A DNA stretch of 11,886 bases from positions 1-11,886 of the forward strand of contig CALASU010000022.1 in the NCBI GenBank assembly GCA_937888765.1, given 5' to 3'. This DNA is from an uncultured Clostridia bacterium (GTDB lineage Bacteria; Bacillota; Clostridia; Lachnospirales; Anaerotignaceae). Positions 1-5,936 of the stretch are shown piece by piece. Positions within the stretch are counted from its first letter, which is position 1; each line of letters starts with the position of its first letter. Position numbers and translations under genes: made by a program. Below the pieces are notes generated by a model. The model was not told the origin of the DNA. It searched no databases and saw only the letters and a program-made list of their open reading frames with translations.

Positions 1-42
1 ATCGTTGGCAATTTTGTAAAGAAAATGCTCCAGGGCAAGTAA
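1..42 (+). CDS. 3' end of an unidentified upstream gene (partial)
   Basis: Frame 1 is open from the first base and encodes 13 residues ending NFVKKMLQGK before tandem stop codons (TAA at 40-42 and TAA at 43-45). A strong intrinsic terminator begins 16 nt after the stop, which supports this being the genuine end of a gene on the + strand. Thirteen residues are too few to assign a family. The basic C-terminal tail is compatible with many proteins. Confidence 0.5.
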   Translation: MVGNFVKKMLQGK

Positions 43-58
43 TAATCAAAAAACAATG

Positions 59-87
59 AGCCGCAGGCGTAAGCCTGCGGCTTTTTT
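59..87 (+). terminator. Intrinsic terminator of the upstream gene
   Basis: A perfect 10-bp stem, AGCCGCAGGC (59-68) and GCCTGCGGCT (73-82), encloses a GTAA tetraloop and runs into a T tract at 82-87. This is a textbook rho-independent terminator on the + strand. It separates the upstream gene from the ABC transporter operon. Confidence 0.93.
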
Positions 88-126
88 CATGTTTTTTTAA
101 AAATTGTTCTTCTTTTTGTACAATTT

Positions 127-135
127 TGCTACAAT
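127..135 (+). promoter_or_regulatory. Possible upstream extended -10 promoter
   Basis: TGC followed by TACAAT (130-135) resembles an extended -10 element and lies in an AT-rich stretch after the terminator. A poor -35 (TTCTTC at 107-112, 17-bp spacer) is the best partner available. If active it would give a leader of nearly 190 nt for the lipoprotein gene. The promoter at 232-259 is far better, so this one is tentative. Confidence 0.25.
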
Positions 136-231
136 ATTCTGAAAAAATTACTGTTTTTTGAAAGCAGAGTATAAATTTCAACCAATAAAATAATTTTTTC
201 GATGTGCTTCATCAAAATATTCGATATGTTA

Positions 232-259
232 TTGACAACCGGAACCAGAGTGCTATAAT
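232..259 (+). promoter_or_regulatory. Strong sigma-A promoter of the ABC transporter operon
   Basis: A consensus -35 TTGACA (232-237) and a consensus -10 TATAAT (254-259) are separated by 16 bp. A TG at 251-252 forms an extended -10 element. Transcription should start near 266, leaving a leader of about 64 nt before the lipoprotein start at 330. The stretch from 88 to 231 holds AT-rich sequence and one weak promoter candidate. I see no T-box, riboswitch or leader peptide there. Confidence 0.85.
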
Positions 260-269
260 GCAGGTATTG

Positions 270-287
270 ATTCGATTTTATACGAAT
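270..287 (+). promoter_or_regulatory. Operator-like inverted repeat just after the predicted transcription start
   Basis: ATTCG (270-274) and CGAAT (283-287) form a 5-8-5 inverted repeat a few bases downstream of the predicted start site. ATTCGAT also occurs upstream of the -35 at 219-225. Within that area, AAATATTCG (215-223) is a perfect inverted match to CGAATATTT (283-291). Half-sites on both sides of a strong promoter would suit a dimeric repressor, but the arms are short and AT-rich and chance is a real alternative. Confidence 0.28.
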
Positions 288-329
288 ATTTATTCAGAAA
301 ATAAAAGGGTACAAAAGGAGTGGGTATAT

Positions 330-353
330 ATGAAGATGAAGATGAAGATGAAG
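330..353 (+). repeat. Four tandem ATGAAG hexanucleotides at the lipoprotein start
   Basis: ATGAAG occurs four times in perfect tandem (330-335, 336-341, 342-347, 348-353), followed by AAA. It encodes (Met-Lys)x4-Lys, the positively charged n-region of the signal peptide. Every unit supplies an in-frame ATG. Because the unit is 6 bp, gain or loss of copies keeps the frame and changes only the charge of the n-region and which ATG sits best from the ribosome binding site. Confidence 0.95.
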
Positions 354-1325
354 AAACTGGCTTATGCAATGGCGGCAGTACTGGCACTGGCAGGCTGTGG
401 CGGCGGTGGGGCAGAACCCGCAGAAGAAAGCACAGCCGAAGCAAAGTATCAGATCGGGATTATTCAGCAGATGGAACATAATTCCCTGGATGAAGCTACA
501 AAAGGCTTCCAGGATAAGCTGACAGAGCTGCTGGGAGATGAGGTTGCCTTTGACTATCAGAATGCACAGGGCGAACAGACAAACTGTACGACCATCTCCA
601 CAAAATTTGTTTCTGACGAAGTAGACCTGATTATGGCAAACGCTACAACTGCACTGCAGTCTGCGGCGGCTGCAACAGCCGATATTCCCATTGTGGGTAC
701 TTCCGTAACAGATTATGTGACAGCAGGCGTTGTTGATTCCAATGAAGCACCCGGCAGAAATGTAACAGGCGTTTCCGACCTGTCTGCAATCGAAGCACAG
801 GTAGATGTGCTGTTGCAGTTCTGTGAAGACGATACAAAGATCGCAGTGGTATACTGTTCTGCAGAACCCAACTCCTTGTATCAGGCAGATCTGGCTGAAA
901 AATATCTGAAATCCTTAAACAGAGAATATGCGGTATATACAGTAGCCGATTCCAATGAAATTCAGGCAGTTATGACAAATGTAGTCGGCGAATGCGGTGC
1001 TGTTTATATCCCTACAGATAATACACTGGCAAACAATATGGAAATCGTGAAGAATGTGACCGTTCCCGCAGGGGTTGTTTCCTTTGCGGGTGCAGAATCC
1101 ATGTGTCAGATCGGTGCACTGTCTACTCTGAGCATCAGCTATTATGATCTGGGTATGAAAGCAGGCGAAATGGCATATGAAATTCTGGTAAACGGTGCAA
1201 ACCCTGCCGAAATGCCGATAGAATTTGTTGATGAAGGTATCACTCCCAAATATAATGCTGCAATTGCAGAAGAACTGGGTGTAACCGTTCCCGAAGGCAT
1301 GACAGCAGTGGAAGCGGCAGAATAA
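330..1325 (+). CDS. ABC transporter substrate-binding lipoprotein (TrpX/COG2984 family)
   Basis: This 331-residue protein is predicted to be the extracellular solute receptor of the importer encoded by the next two genes. It begins with a lysine-rich n-region (MKMKMKMKK), a hydrophobic stretch and a lipobox L20-A21-G22-C23, so it should be lipidated on Cys23 and anchored outside the membrane. A short Gly/Glu/Ala linker follows. The rest matches the ABC_sub_bind family (Pfam PF04392): family-like blocks PIVGTSVTD (120-128), NVTGVSD (144-150) and IPTDN (227-231) are visible. I chose ATG 330 because an AAAAGGAG box (313-320) lies 9 nt upstream; the in-frame GTG at 204 is upstream of the promoter. 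Known family members bind tryptophan, other aromatics or unknown ligands, so the substrate is left open. A terminator follows the gene. Confidence 0.9.
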   Translation: MKMKMKMKKLAYAMAAVLALAGCGGGGAEPAEESTAEAKYQIGIIQQMEHNSLDEATKGFQDKLTELLGDEVAFDYQNAQGEQTNCTTISTKFVSDEVDLIMANATTALQSAAAATADIPIVGTSVTDYVTAGVVDSNEAPGRNVTGVSDLSAIEAQVDVLLQFCEDDTKIAVVYCSAEPNSLYQADLAEKYLKSLNREYAVYTVADSNEIQAVMTNVVGECGAVYIPTDNTLANNMEIVKNVTVPAGVVSFAGAESMCQIGALSTLSISYYDLGMKAGEMAYEILVNGANPAEMPIEFVDEGITPKYNAAIAEELGVTVPEGMTAVEAAE

Positions 1326-1363
1326 TTGAGGAAACTATTTTTTTACAGAGAATAAAATAGAAT

Positions 1364-1391
1364 AACGGAGCCCCTCAAAAGGCTCCGTTTT
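1364..1391 (+). terminator. Terminator between the binding-protein and permease genes
   Basis: AACGGAGCC (1364-1372) pairs with GGCTCCGTT (1381-1389) over nine base pairs with an 8-nt loop. Only four T residues (1388-1391) follow. The short T run suggests partial termination, which would lower permease and ATPase expression relative to the lipoprotein. The 1326-1495 gap holds only this hairpin and the ribosome binding site of the next gene. No convincing second promoter is seen. Confidence 0.8.
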
Positions 1392-1495
1392 CATTGACAA
1401 AAGATTGTTTGGAAAACAAAAGAACTGACAAAAAACAAAAGATAAAACATTTAAAAAACAAGAAGTGAGAAAAACGTTTGAAGGAGGAATTGCCA

Positions 1496-2407
1496 ATGGA
1501 GATTATGGCATTATTGAAAGCCCTGCCCGGCTCTGTGGCACAGGGTCTGATCTGGGGGATTATGGCGATTGGGGTATATGTGACCTATAAGGTACTGGAT
1601 TTTGCGGATCTGACGGTAGACGGCAGTATCGCAACGGGCGGTGCAGTTGCGGTTATGCTGATGTTATCGGGACAGAATGTATATGTAGCATTGATTGGTG
1701 CGGCGATTGCGGGAATGCTGTCTGGACTTGCAACAGGGATTTTCCATGTTATTTTCGGGATTCCGGGGATTCTTGCGGGCATTCTGACACAGCTTGGTCT
1801 GTATTCTGTGAATATGCGTATTCTGGGAAAATCCAATCAGGCGATCAGTGTAGATAAATATGATCTGATTCTGAGTCTGAGAGATATCCCTCATGCAATT
1901 CTGGTTTCTGCTGTTTTCTGTGCGGTACTGATTGCGCTGATGTATGGCTTCTATGGCACAGAAATCGGGCGTGCATTCCGTGCGACAGGGAACAATGAAA
2001 AAATGGCGCGTGCACAGGGTGTTGATACCAGCCATATGAAAATGATCGGTCTGATGATTTCCAATGCACTGGTTGCACTGGCTGGTGGTCTGTATGCACA
2101 GTATCAGGGCAATGCGGACGTAAATATGGGCCGTGGTGCAATCGTAATCGGTCTGGCGGCGGTCATCATCGGCGGCGTTCTGTTTGACAGATTTTTCTAT
2201 AACAACTATGCCCTGCGTATGCTTGGCGTTGTGTTTGGTGCGATCATTTACTTTGCAGTTATCGCCATTGTACTGTGGCTGGGTCTGGAAACAACAGATA
2301 TGAAACTGATCAGTGCGCTGATTGTAGCACTGTTTCTGGCTCTGCCTTACATGAAAGGCAAATATGCAGAAAGCCATGTAAAGAGAGGAGGCGGCAAGAA
2401 TGCTTGA
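1496..2407 (+). CDS. ABC transporter permease (COG4120 family)
   Basis: This 303-residue, very hydrophobic protein is the membrane channel of the importer. It belongs to the branched-chain amino acid/TrpY-like permease type (BPD_transp_2). Visible family features are the N-terminal FADLTVDGSIATGG block (36-49) and the cytoplasmic coupling region around GTEIGRAFRATGNN (154-167). Multiple hydrophobic segments lie between about residues 12 and 290. The start is ATG 1496, with AAGGAGG at 1481-1487 giving 8-nt spacing; a TTG six codons upstream lies before that box and is rejected. The end overlaps the ATPase start by 8 nt, so the two are probably translationally coupled. Only one permease gene is present, so the channel is presumably a homodimer. 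Confidence 0.92.
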   Translation: MEIMALLKALPGSVAQGLIWGIMAIGVYVTYKVLDFADLTVDGSIATGGAVAVMLMLSGQNVYVALIGAAIAGMLSGLATGIFHVIFGIPGILAGILTQLGLYSVNMRILGKSNQAISVDKYDLILSLRDIPHAILVSAVFCAVLIALMYGFYGTEIGRAFRATGNNEKMARAQGVDTSHMKMIGLMISNALVALAGGLYAQYQGNADVNMGRGAIVIGLAAVIIGGVLFDRFFYNNYALRMLGVVFGAIIYFAVIAIVLWLGLETTDMKLISALIVALFLALPYMKGKYAESHVKRGGGKNA

Positions 2408-3194
2408 GTTAAGAAATATTTATAAAACATTCAACCCCGGCTCTCCGAATGAAAAAAGAGCCTTGAACGGCGTGAATCTGACACTGGAAGAGGGCGATTT
2501 TGTAACAATTATCGGCGGCAACGGTGCGGGGAAATCGACCACACTTAACGCGATTGCGGGGGTATGGCCTGTGGATTCCGGCTCTATCATCATTGACGGC
2601 GAAGATGTGACCAAACTGCCTGAGCATAAACGTGCGGCTTATCTGGGGCGTGTATTTCAGGACCCTATGAACGGTACCGCAGGGGATATGGAAATCGAAG
2701 AAAATCTGGCGGTAGCAAAACGCCGTGGTACAAAACGTACCCTCAGATGGGGCATTACCAATAAAGAAAGAGAAGAGTACAAAGAACTGCTGAAAATGCT
2801 GGATCTGGGTCTGGAAACCCGTCTGCGGGCGAAGGTTGGTCTGCTCAGCGGCGGCCAGAGACAGGCGCTGACACTCCTGATGGCTACGCTGAAAAAGCCG
2901 AAACTGCTCTTATTGGACGAACACACAGCGGCACTTGACCCCAAGACAGCGGCAAAGGTTCTGGAAATTTCCGATAAGATCATCGCAGAAAACAATCTGA
3001 CGGCTCTGATGGTAACCCACAATATGAAAGATGCCATTGCACACGGTAATCGTCTGATTATGATGTGGGACGGCAAAGTGATTCTGGATATTAGAGGGGA
3101 AGAAAAGAAAAATCTGACTGTGAATGATCTGCTGAAACAGTTTGCAGTGGCAAGCGGCAAGGAATTTGCCAACGACAGGGCACTGCTTGGATAA
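2400..3194 (+). CDS. ABC transporter ATP-binding protein (COG1101 family)
   Basis: This 264-residue protein is the nucleotide-binding subunit that powers the importer from the cytoplasmic side. All ABC ATPase motifs are intact: Walker A GGNGAGKST (39-47), Q-loop Q87, signature LSGGQ (149-153), Walker B LLLLD with catalytic E174 (169-174), D-loop ALD (178-180) and the switch H207. The GRVFQDPMNGTA block around the Q-loop is typical of the ATPases paired with COG2984/COG4120 partners. ATG 2400 is preceded by AGGAGG at 2386-2391 and overlaps the permease stop. The operon ends at a terminator about 10 nt downstream. Confidence 0.94.
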   Translation: MLELRNIYKTFNPGSPNEKRALNGVNLTLEEGDFVTIIGGNGAGKSTTLNAIAGVWPVDSGSIIIDGEDVTKLPEHKRAAYLGRVFQDPMNGTAGDMEIEENLAVAKRRGTKRTLRWGITNKEREEYKELLKMLDLGLETRLRAKVGLLSGGQRQALTLLMATLKKPKLLLLDEHTAALDPKTAAKVLEISDKIIAENNLTALMVTHNMKDAIAHGNRLIMMWDGKVILDIRGEEKKNLTVNDLLKQFAVASGKEFANDRALLG

Positions 3195-3203
3195 TACATA
3201 CAG

Positions 3204-3243
3204 AAAAAACATCTTTCAAACTTGTTTTGAAGGATGTTTTTTT
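3204..3243 (+). terminator. Terminator of the ABC transporter operon
   Basis: A long stem (about 3204-3220 with 3226-3242, one G-T wobble, 5-nt loop CTTGT) ends in a seven-T tract at 3237-3243. The A-rich 5' arm also makes a passable terminator in the opposite direction, but no - strand gene needs one. It isolates the transporter from the yqfC cluster. Confidence 0.9.
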
Positions 3244-3263
3244 ATTGCAGAAAAAGGACAAAT

Positions 3264-3291
3264 TCTAGTTTTTATGGATAGGGCATACCGT
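3264..3291 (+). promoter_or_regulatory. Possible sigma-E (mother-cell) promoter for yqfCD
   Basis: CATACCGT (3284-3291) matches the sigma-E -10 consensus CATACAnT in all but one specified base. The best -35 at suitable spacing is TCTAGTT (3264-3270, 13-bp spacer), a weak match. In B. subtilis the yqfCD genes belong to the sigma-E regulon, which supports the reading. Transcription would start near 3298, leaving ATG 3299 with no leader and favouring ATG 3314 as the yqfC start. Confidence 0.38.
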
Positions 3292-3313
3292 TGAATAAAT
3301 GGGGGTGGCAGGA

Positions 3314-3577
3314 ATGGGACTGCGGAAAAATGTCACGGAAGCACTGGAACTGCCAAAGGAAATCATGCTGAACCTTCCGCTGATTTCGCTGATTGGGCGG
3401 GAGGAAGTGACAATAGAAAATTATAAGGGGATCCTGGAATACAGTGAGGATGTGGTGCGCATCGGCACGGCGGCAGGGGTGTTTCGGATGCGGGGCAGAA
3501 ACTTCTGTCTGAAACAGCTGACGGCAGAGTGTCTGGTGGTGACGGGAAGTGTCGAAAGTATGGAGTTTTTAACATAG
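3314..3577 (+). CDS. yqfC: Sporulation protein YqfC
   Basis: This is an 87-residue protein of the YqfC family, which accompanies YqfD in endospore-forming Firmicutes and is expressed in the mother cell under sigma-E in B. subtilis. Its molecular role is not established. The family-like core is LELPKEIMLNLPLISLIG, then VTIENYKGILEYSED and a C-terminal beta-rich part ending near GSVESMEFL. No membrane segment is seen. The start could be ATG 3299 (92 residues) or ATG 3314. I prefer 3314 because the possible promoter would begin transcription at about 3298 and GGGGG/AGGA purine runs lie just upstream of 3314. The gene ends 24 nt before yqfD, with which it is probably co-transcribed. Confidence 0.85.
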   Translation: MGLRKNVTEALELPKEIMLNLPLISLIGREEVTIENYKGILEYSEDVVRIGTAAGVFRMRGRNFCLKQLTAECLVVTGSVESMEFLT

Positions 3578-3601
3578 TCGTACTTGCTTAGGGAGAGGAT
3601 T

Positions 3602-4858
3602 TTGTTGCTGGCATTATGGTATTATTTACAGGGATATGTTATGATAAAGGCGAAAGGCTTTTCTGTCTGGCGGTTTATGAATCTGGCAGCATTTCGGGGG
3701 ATTCCTCTCTGGGATGTGGCCCAGGAGGGGGCGGGAATGAAGCTGAAAGCCCCCAGAAGCAGTATGGCTGTGCTGGAAGCCTGTGCGGAGAAAACAGGCT
3801 GTACACTGGAGATTCTGGGCTGGGGCGGACTGCCTGTCTTTCTGCGGCGATTTCGTAACAGACAGGCTTGGACGGCAGGGCTTTTTCTGTTTGCGGCAGG
3901 GCTGTATCTGCTTTCTTCTTTTGTCTGGATGATCGAAGTGGAGGGCAATGAACGCCTTTCTGAACAGGAGATTCTGACAGCCTGCAAGGAGATGGGACTG
4001 CATCCCGGTGCATGGAAGCGCAATGTGGATACAGAAGCCATTACAGAGGGACTGTTACAGGGCTTTTCTGATCTTTCGTGGGTCAGTGTGGGCATTCGGG
4101 GAACGGATGCCAAAATCAAGCTTGCGGAAACGATAGAAAAGGCTGAAAAAATTGATAAACAGACGCCTGCGGACATCATTGCCACAGCTGACGGTGTGAT
4201 CGTACAGCTGACGGCAGAACGCGGAACGCCGCTTGTGCAGGCGGGAGATGTCGTGAAAAAAGGAGATATCCTGATCTCCTCCGAGCTTCTGATCGGCGTG
4301 GAGGGGGAAGTACAGCATACGGACTATACAGCGGCAGAGGGGACGGCAACCGCCCGTATCTGGCAACGGCTGACAGAAGAAATGCCGCTTGTGTATGAGG
4401 AAATCCGCTATACGGGGAAAGAAGCGGAGAACCATGTGCTGTTAATCGGAGAAAAGGAATGGGATGTACTGCATCCCGATACCTCGATGCAGTGGGAAAA
4501 AGAAGTGGTGTGGAAAAAGCCGCTTGCCATCGGGGATTTTACATTGCCTTTGCAGTGGAAAAAGGAATACTGGAAATCCTATGAAATGCTGCAGGAAGAG
4601 CGTACTGTAGAGGAGGCAAAAACGCTTCTGGAAGAAATTTTAAGAAAAAAGGCAGAGAATTTTCTTAGTCCTTACGGTACAATAGAAAACATAGAAATCA
4701 GATTTGAAGAATATGCCGATTGTGTCCGTGCTGAGGCGGAGCTGACGCTGACAGAACAGATCGGGCAGAAGCGGGAAAGAAATCTGGAAAACGAAACCGC
4801 TTTGCAGAATGAAGAAAATCTGAACCATTCGGAAGCAGAAAAGAATTCCGCAGAATAA
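3602..4858 (+). CDS. yqfD: Sporulation protein YqfD
   Basis: This protein of about 418 residues belongs to the YqfD family (Pfam PF06898), found with YqfC in spore formers. The family is membrane-anchored and linked to sporulation, with no settled biochemical function. An N-terminal domain of about 85 residues precedes one transmembrane segment (about 90-110, AWTAGLFLFAAGLYLLSSFV). A segment starting VEGNERLSEQEIL resembles the POTRA-like region of FtsQ-type proteins, and a long extracytoplasmic part follows. The last 30 residues are a charged low-complexity tail. The first in-frame ATG (3641) would remove the LWYYLQGYVMI segment that aligns with other YqfD N-termini. I therefore choose TTG 3602 behind GGGAGAGG (3591-3598); TTG 3605 is equally possible. 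Confidence 0.85.
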   Translation: MLLALWYYLQGYVMIKAKGFSVWRFMNLAAFRGIPLWDVAQEGAGMKLKAPRSSMAVLEACAEKTGCTLEILGWGGLPVFLRRFRNRQAWTAGLFLFAAGLYLLSSFVWMIEVEGNERLSEQEILTACKEMGLHPGAWKRNVDTEAITEGLLQGFSDLSWVSVGIRGTDAKIKLAETIEKAEKIDKQTPADIIATADGVIVQLTAERGTPLVQAGDVVKKGDILISSELLIGVEGEVQHTDYTAAEGTATARIWQRLTEEMPLVYEEIRYTGKEAENHVLLIGEKEWDVLHPDTSMQWEKEVVWKKPLAIGDFTLPLQWKKEYWKSYEMLQEERTVEEAKTLLEEILRKKAENFLSPYGTIENIEIRFEEYADCVRAEAELTLTEQIGQKRERNLENETALQNEENLNHSEAEKNSAE

Positions 4859-4907
4859 AGAGAATTTTCTGTAAATTTCATAGATTTCATGGAAAGGAAA
4901 GAAATAA

Positions 4908-5936
4908 ATGGAACAATTTGAAAGAACGATGCAGATGGACAATCGTATCATTCTGCCTGTATTCGGGCAGTTTGATGCCAATATCAAAAAAATTGAAAAG
5001 GCCTGTGATGTGCGTATCGTCAACCGCGGCGATGATGTGAAAATCGCAGGGGAAGAAAAAAATGTGCATAAGGCATGGAATGTGATGCACTCTCTTTGTG
5101 CACTGGCAAGAAAGGGCGAGGAGATCACAGAACAGAATCTGGAATATTTCCTCTCCTCCGCAGAAGAAAACGACCTGAAGGAACTGGAAAAGGTTTATGA
5201 TGATCTGATTTGTATTACGGTAAACGGCAGACCGCTGAAGCCAAAAACACTGGGGCAGAAAAAGTATGTGGATTTAATCAAGAATAATACCATTGTATTC
5301 GGCATTGGCCCCGCAGGTACAGGAAAAACCTATCTGGCGATGGCAATGGCGATTACTGCGTTTAAGAATAATGAAGTCAACCGCATCATTCTGACTCGTC
5401 CCGCCATTGAAGCAGGGGAAAAGCTGGGCTTCCTGCCCGGTGATTTACAGCAGAAGGTAGACCCCTACCTGCGTCCCCTGTATGATGCCCTGTATGAAAT
5501 CATGGGTGCGGAAAACTTTATGAAAAATATGGAAAAGGGTCTGATTGAGGTAGCACCTCTGGCATATATGCGTGGGCGTACGCTGGACAATGCTTTTATC
5601 GTACTGGATGAAGCCCAGAATACCACACCCGAGCAGATGAAGATGTTTCTGACCCGTATTGGCTACGGCTCTAAGGCAGTCATCACAGGCGACGTAACAC
5701 AGATCGACCTTGCGGACGGCAAGCGAAGCGGACTGACAGAAGCGACAAAGATCCTTGCCGGCATTGAGGGCATCGGACAGATTACGTTGACAAACAAAGA
5801 CGTTGTGCGTCATCCTCTGGTGCAGAAGATTATCCTTGCATATGAAAAGTTTGAGAATAAGAAACGAGGCGAGCAGAATGGAAAACAGGAAAGCAAGCTG
5901 GATGGAAAGAAAGAACATAAGTATTTCCGAAGATAA
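4908..5936 (+). CDS. phoH: PhoH family ATPase
   Basis: This 342-residue protein belongs to the PhoH/YlaK family of cytoplasmic P-loop ATPases, which are thought to act in RNA metabolism, though the physiological role is poorly defined. The N-terminal 100 residues contain a KH-like/DUF segment. The ATPase core has Walker A GPAGTGKT (134-141), the conserved LTRPAIEAGEKLGFLPGD block (162-179) and Walker B FIVLDEAQN (230-238), then TGDVTQIDL (260-268). After about residue 316 there is a Lys/Glu/Asn-rich tail that overlaps pgpH by 59 nt. The start is ATG 4908 with AAGGA about 9 nt upstream. It sits 49 nt after yqfD. A housekeeping promoter would be expected here or inside yqfD, but I could not identify one. 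Confidence 0.95.
   Translation: MEQFERTMQMDNRIILPVFGQFDANIKKIEKACDVRIVNRGDDVKIAGEEKNVHKAWNVMHSLCALARKGEEITEQNLEYFLSSAEENDLKELEKVYDDLICITVNGRPLKPKTLGQKKYVDLIKNNTIVFGIGPAGTGKTYLAMAMAITAFKNNEVNRIILTRPAIEAGEKLGFLPGDLQQKVDPYLRPLYDALYEIMGAENFMKNMEKGLIEVAPLAYMRGRTLDNAFIVLDEAQNTTPEQMKMFLTRIGYGSKAVITGDVTQIDLADGKRSGLTEATKILAGIEGIGQITLTNKDVVRHPLVQKIILAYEKFENKKRGEQNGKQESKLDGKKEHKYFRR

Noticed and set aside
204..329. In-frame GTG at 204 that would extend the lipoprotein by 42 residues
   Set aside because: It lies upstream of and across the strong promoter at 232-259, lacks a ribosome binding site, and would bury the signal peptide and lipobox inside the protein.
88..329. T-box or riboswitch upstream of the Trp-type transporter
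   Set aside because: The leader from the best promoter is only about 64 nt, and I found no T-box sequence, terminator/antiterminator pair or known aptamer core.
1394..1422. TTGACA at 1394-1399 as a separate promoter for the permease gene
   Set aside because: No acceptable -10 element occurs 16-18 bp downstream (the sequence there is A-rich without a TATAAT-like hexamer).
3616..3858. 80-codon + strand frame inside yqfD starting at ATG 3616
   Set aside because: It overlaps the yqfD frame, which has better family matches and a plausible ribosome binding site; the alternative frame is Gly/Ser/Cys-rich shadow sequence.
4678..4683. TACAAT inside the 3' part of yqfD as a promoter for phoH and the downstream genes
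   Set aside because: No -35-like hexamer is present at 16-18 bp upstream and there is no extended -10 TG.
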